Positions 16,111-23,997 of a stretch of 42,048 nt of DNA are shown here, piece after piece (within the stretch, counting starts at the first letter, position 1; each line of letters begins with the position of its first letter). The notes under the pieces are model-generated. The model saw nothing but the letters and a program-made list of their open reading frames with translations. It had not been told where the DNA came from and did no database searches. Source of the DNA: Virgibacillus halodenitrificans JCM 12304. Lineage in GTDB: Bacteria > Bacillota > Bacilli > Bacillales > Amphibacillaceae. The stretch lies in assembly GCF_001310895.1 (NCBI RefSeq), contig NZ_BAZS01000035.1:1-42048 (forward strand), read 5' to 3'. The position numbers were made by a program, and so were the translations under genes.

Positions 16111-16224
16111 ATTATTTCATTGCAAATGTTGAGGTACAAACATTAACTCGTACAGGTTTATCATCATAGCAGGAGGAAGCTGCGAGCTAATGAAAACTTA
16201 TTTTTCCATTAATACAAATAGCCA

Positions 16225-16270
16225 AATAACACCCCCTGCTCAGTTAAAGAGCAGAGGGTGTTATTTTATT
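16225..16270. terminator. Bidirectional terminator after the sucrose operon
   Basis: AATAACACCC-CCTGCTC pairs with GAGCAG-AGGGTGTTATT, with T-rich ends on both strands. It separates the sucrose operon from the converging stress gene; the 100 nt before it hold nothing I recognise. Confidence 0.88.
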
Positions 16271-16692
16271 TAAACATCCAATGTTTTAGGGCTTTCACCT
16301 TTTTTATTCATAAGTTGAATCCCGATAGGCTCAATTTCTAATACAACCAAATTAGGATCCTCCGGACCTTCAAACCAGTTCTTCATGTACTCATTCCACA
16401 CTTGATTTTTAAGTTCTTGAGAATCATTTAGTTTTGCTTTTCCTTGATACTCTACATAAGCATCACCAAATCCTTCTCCTTCATAACCAAGAATAATATG
16501 CGTGTACGGATTCTCTTCCAGTTCCTCCGTTTTATCCGTTTCTTTACTCGTAGCAGTATATAGCTTTAAATTCTCATGGAAAAAAGTCATATATCTGGAA
16601 TGAGGTTTATTATTTTTCACTGTAGCCATTGTTCCAATATGGCTGTTTTCAAGTATGTTTTCTACTTCTGCTCTAATATTATCCTGACTCAA
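16270..16692 (-). CDS. ydaG: General stress protein 26-like, pyridoxamine-phosphate-oxidase fold (YdaG-like)
   Basis: A 140-residue protein of the flavin-binding split-barrel type, the same length as B. subtilis YdaG. The opening VENILENSHIGTMATV and KPHSRYMTFF form the strands that bind FMN in relatives, and LVVLEIEPIGIQLM is the typical last strand. True PNP oxidase activity is unlikely for this short group. The start is a TTG at 16692 (MSQDNIRAEV) with AAAGGAG 7 nt upstream; the frame extends upstream to 16740 but without a ribosome site. A SigB-like promoter precedes it, in agreement with YdaG being a SigB-dependent stress protein in B. subtilis. Confidence 0.82.
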   Translation of the reverse strand: MSQDNIRAEVENILENSHIGTMATVKNNKPHSRYMTFFHENLKLYTATSKETDKTEELEENPYTHIILGYEGEGFGDAYVEYQGKAKLNDSQELKNQVWNEYMKNWFEGPEDPNLVVLEIEPIGIQLMNKKGESPKTLDV

Positions 16693-16724
16693 AATACCAC
16701 TCCTTTTCTTCTCTATAAATATTA

Positions 16725-16749
16725 TTTCCCTTCCTACCAAATATAAAAC
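16725..16749 (-). promoter_or_regulatory. SigB-like stress promoter for the YdaG-like gene
   Basis: On the minus strand GTTTTA (16749-16744), 13 nt, then GGGAAA (16730-16725). The SigB consensus is about GTTTAA, 12-15 nt, GGGTAT. The -10 lies ~33 nt before the TTG start. Confidence 0.6.
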
Positions 16750-16937
16750 AAAGCTGGGTGCTTTTTTCTAAAATTGATTTCCACACTTTAACATGCAGGG
16801 CTGCTTCAATATTAATTCAGCGTTTGCCTACACTACCCTCGCTCTTATCTTGTATTTAGGCTAACCTTCTCAAAGAATAAAGAGTAATGAAGAGGAAAAG
16901 CTAACAAATAAATTATCAATTTGTCACAATTTTCATG

Positions 16938-16967
16938 TTGACGAAAAAATAAGTATGGTGGTAATAT
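16938..16967 (+). promoter_or_regulatory. SigA-type promoter of the ribonucleoside operon
   Basis: TTGACG at 16938-16943, an 18-nt spacer and TAATAT at 16962-16967. The operator at 16972 covers the expected transcription start. Confidence 0.65.
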
Positions 16968-16971
16968 AAAC

Positions 16972-16989
16972 TGGTAAAACGTTTTATCA
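16972..16989. promoter_or_regulatory. LacI-type operator of the ribonucleoside operon
   Basis: TGGTAAAACGTTTTATCA, an 18-bp palindrome with one mismatched pair and a central CG. It sits 4 nt after the -10, so a bound repressor would block initiation. The likely binder is the LacI-family protein encoded at the operon's end (20682). It resembles a CcpA cre site in style but lacks the TG/CA pair at the proper cre distance. Confidence 0.7.
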
Positions 16990-17020
16990 AGTTTATCAAT
17001 CATCGAGAGGAGGACTTGAG

Positions 17021-17938
17021 ATGAAAAAAGTGGTTGTGCTGGGTAGTTTAAATATGGACTTATCCATAGAAACAAATCGTATGCCGCGTAATGGTGAAAC
17101 AATAGATGGGAAATCGTTCTTTATGTCTCCCGGAGGTAAAGGCGCTAATCAGGCTGTTGCAGCTCAAAAGAGCGGGGCACCAACAAGTATGATTGGCAGC
17201 GTAGGAAATGACCTGTTTGGCAGTCAACTTATTTCTTCTTTAAAAAAAGAAGGTGTGGATTGCACACATGTCATGGAAAATGACTCCACTTCTACAGGTA
17301 TTGCGATGATCATTCGTAATGCTGGGGATAACAGAATCATTCTCGGATCTGGTGCTAATTACACGGTAGATGAAGCCTACACGTCTCAAGCATTACAAGA
17401 GATTGCAAATAAAGAAGATATATTTTTAACACAGTTTGAAAGCGATTACGAGGTTGTATTACATTCTCTTGCAAAGGCAAAGAGTCAGGGTCTTTTTACG
17501 GTATTTAATCCCGCGCCTGCAAAGGACATACCGGAAACTGCCTATCCCTCCATTGACCTCTTAATTGTCAATCAGTGGGAAAGTGAGATGTTATCAGGAA
17601 TTTATCCAAAGACAGACAAGGATTGCGAAGATGCTATCAATCTCTTCCTCGACAAAGGTGTTTCGTCGGTTATTATCACTTGCGGAGCTGCTGGCAGTAC
17701 CTATGGTGACAAGGAGCAATTGATTTTTGTCCCAAGCTTTAAAACTAACGTTGTGGATACCACAGCGGCTGGAGATACGTATATTGGTGCATTAGTAGCA
17801 TCATTAGCTAATGAAACAACCATGAAAGATAGCATGATCTATGCGACAAAAGCGGCTTCACTTGCTATTTCAAAGCAAGGAGCACAGGAATCTATTCCCT
17901 ACAAAAATGAAATTGACCAGTTCAAGGAGGTTAAATAA
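17021..17938 (+). CDS. rbsK: Ribokinase
   Basis: A 305-residue PfkB-family kinase that phosphorylates ribose to ribose-5-phosphate. It has the ribokinase start VLGSLNMDLSIE, the sugar-binding SPGGKGANQAVAAQKSG near residue 37 and the ATP/anion-hole motif DTTAAGDTYIGAL; the AAGD form, rather than GAGD, is usual for ribokinases. The start is preceded by GAGAGGAGG. It is the first gene of an operon: the nucleoside hydrolase starts right after its stop codon and the transporter 13 nt after that. No ribose ABC transporter is present, so ribose probably comes from nucleosides cleaved inside the cell. Confidence 0.9.
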   Translation: MKKVVVLGSLNMDLSIETNRMPRNGETIDGKSFFMSPGGKGANQAVAAQKSGAPTSMIGSVGNDLFGSQLISSLKKEGVDCTHVMENDSTSTGIAMIIRNAGDNRIILGSGANYTVDEAYTSQALQEIANKEDIFLTQFESDYEVVLHSLAKAKSQGLFTVFNPAPAKDIPETAYPSIDLLIVNQWESEMLSGIYPKTDKDCEDAINLFLDKGVSSVIITCGAAGSTYGDKEQLIFVPSFKTNVVDTTAAGDTYIGALVASLANETTMKDSMIYATKAASLAISKQGAQESIPYKNEIDQFKEVK

Positions 17939-18859
17939 ATGAATAAAAGACCAATTATAATTGATACAGACCCAGGAATTGATGATGCAGTTGCGATTGC
18001 AATTGCATTATACGATGAGCAGCTTGATGTTCGTCTAATTACAACCGTTGCAGGAAATGTAAGCTTAGAAAAAGTAACCTACAATGCCATGAGACTAATG
18101 AAGTTTTTTGGAAAGGACATTCCAGTTGCTGCAGGTGCTGACCGTCCACTAATAAAAGAAGCTATTGATGCAAGTGATATTCATGGGGAAACAGGCATGG
18201 GCGGCTATGATTTTGAAGAACCTGACATGGACAAACTGTTAAAAGAACACGCAGTTAATGCCATGTATAAAGAAATTACAAATAGTGCACAGCCTATAAC
18301 GCTTGTACCAATCGGCCCACTTACAAATATCGCCCTTCTTTTACGAATGTACCCTGAGGTTAAGGATAACATTCATGAAATTGTATTAATGGGGGGTTCT
18401 ACAGCACGAGGAAATGCTGGTGTGATGGCTGAATTCAATATTTTTGCTGATCCGGAAGCAGCAAAAATTGTTTTTGACAGCGGAATATCGCTTACTATGG
18501 TAGGTCTTGACATCGGTTTGAAAGCGCTTATCTATCCTGAAGACAGCCAACAATTAAAAGAACTAAATAGAACAGGCGATATGCTATATCAGCTGTTCCA
18601 ACGCTATCGCGGTGGTGGCTTGAAAACAGGCTTGAAAATGTATGATAGCACAGCAATAGGCTATCTTCTAAATCCGGATATGTTTGAAACAGTTGATGCC
18701 TTTGTTGATATCGAGCTTGAGGGTTCATTAACTAAGGGCTGTACAGTAGTAGATTTGAAAAATTACACCGGAAATAAACCGAACGTTACTGTGGCAGTTG
18801 ATATTGACCCTGTGCAATATAAAGACTGGTTGATTGAATGCATTAAGAAATGCAATTAA
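17939..18859 (+). CDS. Ribonucleoside hydrolase (RihC-like)
   Basis: A 306-residue enzyme of the inosine-uridine nucleoside hydrolase family, which cuts nucleosides into base plus ribose. The N-terminal DTDPGIDDA (D9, D11, D15, D16) is the Ca2+-binding cluster. HGETGMGG (~residue 82) and AEFNIFADPEAA (~166) are further active-site blocks. The final metal-ligand region reads MYDSTA: D236 is kept, but the residue before it, usually a His in HDP-type motifs, is Tyr235. Its start directly follows the ribokinase stop, with AAGGAGG inside the end of rbsK, so the two are translationally linked. Confidence 0.88.
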   Translation: MNKRPIIIDTDPGIDDAVAIAIALYDEQLDVRLITTVAGNVSLEKVTYNAMRLMKFFGKDIPVAAGADRPLIKEAIDASDIHGETGMGGYDFEEPDMDKLLKEHAVNAMYKEITNSAQPITLVPIGPLTNIALLLRMYPEVKDNIHEIVLMGGSTARGNAGVMAEFNIFADPEAAKIVFDSGISLTMVGLDIGLKALIYPEDSQQLKELNRTGDMLYQLFQRYRGGGLKTGLKMYDSTAIGYLLNPDMFETVDAFVDIELEGSLTKGCTVVDLKNYTGNKPNVTVAVDIDPVQYKDWLIECIKKCN

Positions 18860-18872
18860 GGAGGGGTAGAGA

Positions 18873-20294
18873 ATGTTAAATGATCTTATTATGTATGCTT
18901 CAGCAATATTGGCAGTTGCTGTAGTTGTCTACATGTTGATTAAAAAAATGGATATTAAAATAGCCTTATTTCTAATGGGAATTATTTTAATACTCGTTAG
19001 TCTTGCAATGGGAAATGACATTGCACTAAAGGAATTTGAATCAACAGGTTCTGCTTTCCTAGATCCTTTACAAGTTATTGTCGAACAATTTAAGTCTACG
19101 TTTGCCAAAGCTGGTTTAATCATTCTAATGCTTGGTGGTTATACTGCCTATATGTCATCCATAGGGGCAAATGATATTACCGTTCAGGTTCTAACAAGAC
19201 CTATCAGTAAAATAAAGTCCGTTTACTTTCTAGTTCCTATTGTCTTTTTATTAGGTAACTTATTATCTTTAGTAATACCAAGTGCATCGACCTTGGCCAT
19301 CCTTTTATTAGCAACACTCTATCCTGTTTTAAAAAGAGCTGGCATGTCTACACTTAGTATTGCTGCCATTATCGCTACATCGGCAACTATTATACCAACA
19401 CCACTTGGTAGTGATAATGTTGCAATTGCAGAAGAATTAGCCTTACATCCTGCGTTTGCAAACTTAACAGTGACAGATTACGTATTTAATTACCATGCAA
19501 TGATTTCGTTGCCTACCCTCCTCTTTATTGCTATTGTGCATTATTTCTGGCAAAAAAGGATGGACAAGCGATCAGCAAATAAGGTTTCTAAAGAAGAAGT
19601 GGAATTGAAAAAGCTTGATGAAATTAAAGGCGGTAAATTATACAAAACAGTTTATGCTATTCTGCCTATCTTTCCAATTATCCTATTGTTGATTTCATTT
19701 GCACTGGAGCTTACAACAGGTATTGCTGTAACACTAAGTGTTGAAATCGCAGTAATTGTTTCGTTAATTCTTGCTATTATTTGTGAATTAATCCGTAAGA
19801 AAGGTGATAAAAAAGTACTTTCAGACACGGAATCCTTCTTTGAAGGTATGGGTAGAGCTATTCCGATCGTAGCATTAATTGTTGCTGCATCCGTGTTCGT
19901 AACGGGATTACAATCAATCGGTCTTATTGAACAGCTGCAAGAATCCATGCAACACATTCAAGGCTCAGGCTTCAACTTTATTTTACCATTAATTTTGGTA
20001 GCCTTTACAGCGTTAATTGTACTACTAAGTGGTAGTGGAATTGCTTTATTCTTTGCAATGGTTCCATTGATGGTACCTCTGGCAGATGCTGCAGGCATTA
20101 ACCCAATAGCCATATCCATACCAATGGGCTTAGCTGGAAACCTGTTCCGTTCAGTGTCCCCAGTTGCTGCAGTAGTACTTATTATTGCCGGAACATTAAA
20201 AGTAGACCCACTTGATATTATTAAACGGACATCCGTACCAATGGTTTCAGGCGTCATTTTCATGTTTATACTCTCTATGATTGTATTCTTATAA
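18873..20294 (+). CDS. DcuC-family transporter, probable nucleoside permease
   Basis: A 473-residue membrane protein with about 12 hydrophobic segments, a large loop near residues 225-255 (rich in Lys and Glu) and a second basic loop near 305. The conserved stretches NLLSLVIPSASTLAILLLAT and ATIIPTPLGSDNVAIAEE in one half and LLSGSGIALFFAMVPLM in the other fit the DcuC/ion-transporter superfamily, whose known members carry C4-dicarboxylates. Here it follows ribokinase and nucleoside hydrolase with a 13-nt gap and AAGGAGGGG before the start, so nucleosides or ribose are a better guess for the substrate. That is inference from context. Confidence 0.8.
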   Translation: MLNDLIMYASAILAVAVVVYMLIKKMDIKIALFLMGIILILVSLAMGNDIALKEFESTGSAFLDPLQVIVEQFKSTFAKAGLIILMLGGYTAYMSSIGANDITVQVLTRPISKIKSVYFLVPIVFLLGNLLSLVIPSASTLAILLLATLYPVLKRAGMSTLSIAAIIATSATIIPTPLGSDNVAIAEELALHPAFANLTVTDYVFNYHAMISLPTLLFIAIVHYFWQKRMDKRSANKVSKEEVELKKLDEIKGGKLYKTVYAILPIFPIILLLISFALELTTGIAVTLSVEIAVIVSLILAIICELIRKKGDKKVLSDTESFFEGMGRAIPIVALIVAASVFVTGLQSIGLIEQLQESMQHIQGSGFNFILPLILVAFTALIVLLSGSGIALFFAMVPLMVPLADAAGINPIAISIPMGLAGNLFRSVSPVAAVVLIIAGTLKVDPLDIIKRTSVPMVSGVIFMFILSMIVFL

Positions 20295-20352
20295 AAACAC
20301 AAGAGATATAACGTAATAGATTGGCTAAGAATCTAGGTCAACTTTTATACTT

Positions 20353-20482
20353 TAAAAATCCGAACCGATCCATTTTATTAATGAATCATGGTTCGGATTT
20401 CTTTTTGTTAAAAATTAGCGGAGGAAAAACGCGCAGACTCCTCGGAAATGAAGTACACATTTCCTTCGTGCGATGCTAAGTT
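20353..20482 (+). repeat. Dispersed hairpin-led repeat, copy 2 (also acts as terminator)
   Basis: Stem AAATCCGAACC and GGTTCGGATTT followed by CTTTTTG, suitable to end the ribonucleoside operon. It then matches copy 1 through AATTAGCGG, the hairpin GGAAATG/CATTTCC and GATGCTAAG. The rest of the 387-nt gap up to 20682 shows only weak inverted repeats, such as ATAGAA-CGC-TTCTAT at 20580-20594, a possible regulator site. Confidence 0.8.
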
Positions 20483-20681
20483 GGGCTTCCACGCTTTATA
20501 TAAAGAGGAAGGTCGCCCCATCTAGTCTAGCGAGCCGAAGATTGTACAGTTGCAAAAGGACACATGGTTTTTTCACAAAATAGAACGCTTCTATTCCTTG
20601 TAATCAGATGATATGATACAAGTGATGTCTTCTCCATATTGTAGAAAGACGATTTTACGATGGAAAGCAGGAATGAATAAG

Positions 20682-21701
20682 ATGAAAATCACCTTAAAGG
20701 ATATAGCAAAAAAGGCAAACGTTTCTCCAAGCGCTGTATCATTGGTGCTTAACGACCGCCCATGCAGAATATCAAAAGAAAAGAAGGATTTGATTAAGCG
20801 TATTGCAGAAGAATACAATTATTCTGCTAACCAAATCGCCCGAAGCCTTGTAACTCAAAAAAGCAAAACAATTGGCTTAATCATACCTGACATTGAGAAC
20901 ATTTTCTTTTCCTCTCTTGCAAAGCAAATTGAAGAACAATGTCGCAAGCGAGGCTATATGCTCATTATTGTGAACTCGGACAATGACTATGCTCATGATT
21001 TAGAACTGCTGGACTTGCTTCTTTCTCGCTCAGTTGACGGAATGTTTATTATCCCAAGCAATGAATCTTATAAAGAACATTCAGAGTTAGTCCACCGACT
21101 AAGTAAATTAGACAACACCTCTACTCCTTATGTAATGATTGACCGTGTTTACCCCGAGCAAGCTTGTAATAAAGTTTGGTTTGATAACGAAGAAGGCGCT
21201 TATTTAGCTGTGAAGCATTTACTGGAAAATGGACATAGAAAAATTGCATGTATTGCTAATTATGGAAATGATTCCAATGGTAAATCAAGGTTAGAAGGCT
21301 TTTATCGAGCAATGAGAGAATATCATTGTGAAGTAGAAGAAGATCTTGTCATTGATGGGGATTATCGTATTGATAGTGGCTACCATGCTGGAAAGTCATT
21401 ATTGGAGAAAGATATGTCTGCTGTTTTTATTACAAATGATATGATGGCGCTCGGTTTCCTCAAAGCAGCTTATGAGCAAGGAAAACAGGTACCTGATGAC
21501 ATTTCAGTAGTCAGCTATGATAACACTATTTATCCATATATATTTGGAGTTGAGCTTACTTCTATTGAGCAAGATGTCGGTTCACTTAGCCACCATGCTG
21601 TTGATCTCTTATTCTCAAAAATGGAGGAAAAGGAAAAGGCTCCCGAGGAGATTTGCCTCATTCCAAGGTTAATTAAAAGAACTAGTGTGCAAAGTCATTA
21701 A
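20682..21701 (+). CDS. LacI-family regulator of the ribonucleoside operon
   Basis: A 339-residue regulator. The helix-turn-helix reads TLKDIAKKANVSPSAVSLVL and NDRPCRISKEKK; the hinge is ANQIARSLVTQKSKTIGLI. The effector domain has the LacI/RbsR blocks (IPDIENIFFSSLAKQIEEQC, SVDGMFIIPSN, AVFITNDMMALG, LTSIEQDVG). Start at 20682 gives the usual MKITLKDIA beginning with AGGAATG upstream; an ATG at 20673 is nearly as good, and the frame is open to 20613. It lies after the operon behind a terminator-like repeat, so it is likely transcribed on its own. Probable target: the palindrome at 16972. Confidence 0.85.
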   Translation: MKITLKDIAKKANVSPSAVSLVLNDRPCRISKEKKDLIKRIAEEYNYSANQIARSLVTQKSKTIGLIIPDIENIFFSSLAKQIEEQCRKRGYMLIIVNSDNDYAHDLELLDLLLSRSVDGMFIIPSNESYKEHSELVHRLSKLDNTSTPYVMIDRVYPEQACNKVWFDNEEGAYLAVKHLLENGHRKIACIANYGNDSNGKSRLEGFYRAMREYHCEVEEDLVIDGDYRIDSGYHAGKSLLEKDMSAVFITNDMMALGFLKAAYEQGKQVPDDISVVSYDNTIYPYIFGVELTSIEQDVGSLSHHAVDLLFSKMEEKEKAPEEICLIPRLIKRTSVQSH

Positions 21702-21736
21702 ATATATTTTTATAGCGCCAATATATTGACAACAGT

Positions 21737-21768
21737 TATGGGAGGCTTCACTCCCTTTAAAATTTTAA
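21737..21768 (+). terminator. Probable terminator of the LacI-family gene
   Basis: GGGAG-GCTTCA-CTCCC at 21740-21755 followed by TTTAAAATTTT. The stem is short, so strength is uncertain. Confidence 0.6.
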
Positions 21769-21828
21769 TAATATGTTAAAATTATTTTATTGTGCATTAA
21801 CTATACTTATTAAAAAAGGATGAGATAT

Positions 21829-22872
21829 ATGGAAAAAGATATAAAGCTTACGTCATTATCCTCTAAAGGTGGCTGCGGATGTAAAATTGGTCCAGCAGAC
21901 TTATCGCAAGTTCTCCGCTCCCTCCCCCCTACAGTAACCAACCCAGACCTCCTCGTTGGACTCGACACAAGTGATGATGCAGGAGTATACAAAATAAACG
22001 ATACTACTGCACTTGTACAAACAGTAGATTTTTTCACTCCGATTGTGGATGACCCTTACTACTTCGGTCAAATAGCTGCTGCCAATGCGATCAGTGATGT
22101 GTACGCAATGGGAGGAACACCTATCACTGCACTTAATATTGTCGCTTTCCCTATCTCTACGCTTGATAAAAGCATTCTAGCAGATATCTTGCGTGGTGCA
22201 GGTGATAAACTTGCAGAAGCCGGTGTATCATTGGTGGGAGGCCACTCTATTGATGACCAAGAGCCGAAATTTGGTCTTGCAGTAACGGGGACGGTTCATC
22301 CGGATCGAATTAGGACAAATGCCGGTGCAAAGCCCGGAGATAAATTAATTCTAACTAAACCAATCGGGGTAGGAATTTATTCTACCTCAATAAAGAATAA
22401 CCTACTCAGTCAGGATGAGATTAACCGTGTGACAGCCGTAATGTCTACATTGAATAAGACTGCAGCGGAGGTAATGAATCACTATGACGTTCATGCTTGC
22501 ACAGATGTTACCGGATTTGGCCTCTTAGGCCATGCTTCTGAAATGGCAAAGGGAAGTAAAGTAGACATTGAAATAAATTATGACCATGTCCCCATGCTGG
22601 AGCGCGTGAGAGAACTAGCAGACTCAGGCGCGGTTCCAGGTGGTACGAAAAATAATTTCAAACATGTTCAAGATATGATCACCTTTCCTGAAAACATGGA
22701 TCAAATTGATCAATGGATCCTCTGTGATGCAGTTACCTCTGGAGGCTTGCTAATTGCTGTTTCATCTAAGGAAGCAGATCAGCTTTTTACAGAATTACAG
22801 GAAAAAGGTGTAGAAGCACAAATTATTGGAGAAGTAAAAGATAGTAGTAGTGGACACATTAACGTAAGATAA
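21829..22872 (+). CDS. selD: Selenide, water dikinase (selenophosphate synthase)
   Basis: A 347-residue enzyme that makes selenophosphate from selenide and ATP. The active-site motif is GGCGCKIGP with C16, C18 and K19; both Cys are encoded by TGC/TGT, so this is the cysteine form, not a selenoprotein. Conserved ATP/Mg2+ blocks follow (LDTSDDAGVYKIND, TVDFFTPIVDDPYYFGQIAA, ISDVYAMGG, LVGGHSIDD, TDVTGFGLLGHASEMA). Start chosen at 21829 with AAAAGGATGAG upstream; the ATG at 21820 is inside that site. mnmH follows 30 nt downstream, and no selA, selB or selC is near, so the selenium is probably for tRNA modification. Confidence 0.95.
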   Translation: MEKDIKLTSLSSKGGCGCKIGPADLSQVLRSLPPTVTNPDLLVGLDTSDDAGVYKINDTTALVQTVDFFTPIVDDPYYFGQIAAANAISDVYAMGGTPITALNIVAFPISTLDKSILADILRGAGDKLAEAGVSLVGGHSIDDQEPKFGLAVTGTVHPDRIRTNAGAKPGDKLILTKPIGVGIYSTSIKNNLLSQDEINRVTAVMSTLNKTAAEVMNHYDVHACTDVTGFGLLGHASEMAKGSKVDIEINYDHVPMLERVRELADSGAVPGGTKNNFKHVQDMITFPENMDQIDQWILCDAVTSGGLLIAVSSKEADQLFTELQEKGVEAQIIGEVKDSSSGHINVR

Positions 22873-22902
22873 TCTATTTTTATTACAGGAAGTGACCTAT
22901 AC

Positions 22903-23952
22903 ATGTTTAAGGATATTGAATTAAACGAAATGTTGCAGCTTAAAGATGCAGGTGAGCATACCCTTATTGATGTCCGTTCACCAAAGGAATTTAATGAAGC
23001 GACAATACCGGGTAGTATAAATATCCCCATCTTTACTGATGAAGAACGTGCAGAGGTAGGGACATTGTATAAGCAAGTGGGTAAGGATGCCGCTAAGAAA
23101 CGCGGCTTGGAGATTTTTTCCGCGAAACTGCCTAATTTCATTCAGGAGTTTAGTAAAATCCAAACACCAATGACCGTATTTTGTTGGCGAGGCGGTATGC
23201 GGAGTAAAACAGCAGCAACGGTTTTAGATTTGATGGGGATAAAGGCTACTAGATTAAGTGGAGGGATCCGTACCTATAGAAAATGGGTTGTCAGTACACT
23301 TGAGCAAGGGGATTTTAAGCCAGAACTATTTGTTTTAAATGGATATACCGGCTCCGGAAAGACTGTAATCCTTCATGAATTGGCAAAAAAGGGATATCCT
23401 ATTATTAACCTGGAAGGAATGGCGAATCATCGAGGCTCCATTTTTGGACAAATCGGGCTTCATCCAAATAACCAAAAGAAATTTGAAGCTTTGCTTGTAC
23501 AGAAAATGCTTGAATTTCAGCAAGAGCCTTTCGTTTTTATAGAAGGCGAAAGCAAGCGAATCGGCAAAGTATCCTTACCTGACTTTCTTTACTCCAAAAA
23601 AGAAAAAAGTATGCAGCTGTTTATCCATATACCTATGGAAGAAAGAGTTAAGCATATTCTTGAGGATTATCAGCCTTGGAAGAACCCTGAGCGTTTCCAT
23701 GAAGCCTTTCAGATCATTAAAAAAAGAATTCACACACCCATTGCCAAAGAGATAGAGCAGGCATTTGAGGCTACGGACTACCATCATGTTGCAGAGCTTC
23801 TTTTAAACTATTATTATGATCCACGGTATGAGCATGCAGCAAACCATTATCCGAAACAAAATGTTATTGATATTCATGCAGTTGATGTTACAGACGCAGT
23901 GCAGAAAATAGAAGAACTTATCCATCAGCATACCGAAATAAATATTGTATAG
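22903..23952 (+). CDS. mnmH: tRNA 2-selenouridine synthase
   Basis: A 349-residue protein (also called SelU/YbbB). The N-terminal rhodanese domain (about 1-130) has TLIDVRSPKEFNEATIPG and the active Cys94 in FCWRGGMRSKT. The C-terminal domain has the P-loop GYTGSGKT (147-154), which distinguishes it from simple rhodaneses. It replaces sulfur with selenium in 2-thiouridine at wobble position 34 of certain tRNAs, via a geranylated intermediate. It uses selenophosphate from SelD, encoded just upstream. The start has AGGAAGTGA upstream. A GC-rich hairpin follows the stop. Confidence 0.95.
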   Translation: MFKDIELNEMLQLKDAGEHTLIDVRSPKEFNEATIPGSINIPIFTDEERAEVGTLYKQVGKDAAKKRGLEIFSAKLPNFIQEFSKIQTPMTVFCWRGGMRSKTAATVLDLMGIKATRLSGGIRTYRKWVVSTLEQGDFKPELFVLNGYTGSGKTVILHELAKKGYPIINLEGMANHRGSIFGQIGLHPNNQKKFEALLVQKMLEFQQEPFVFIEGESKRIGKVSLPDFLYSKKEKSMQLFIHIPMEERVKHILEDYQPWKNPERFHEAFQIIKKRIHTPIAKEIEQAFEATDYHHVAELLLNYYYDPRYEHAANHYPKQNVIDIHAVDVTDAVQKIEELIHQHTEINIV

Positions 23953-23956
23953 GTTC

Positions 23957-23986
23957 CAGGGCCCTTCAATGGGCCCTGCTTTAGTA
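23957..23986. terminator. Hairpin between mnmH and the purC paralogue
   Basis: CAGGGCCC at 23957-23964 and GGGCCCTG at 23971-23978 form a very strong stem with a 6-nt loop; only CTTTAG follows on the plus strand. It separates two converging genes. Confidence 0.65.
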
Positions 23987-23997
23987 TGGACATTGTA

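Noticed and set aside
16972-16989. CcpA cre site
   Set aside because: Central ACGT symmetry is similar, but the TG...CA pair is not at the 14-bp cre distance and an operon-specific LacI regulator is encoded nearby; dual use is still possible.
21829-22872. SelD as a selenoprotein
   Set aside because: The active-site codons are TGC and TGT, with no in-frame TGA.
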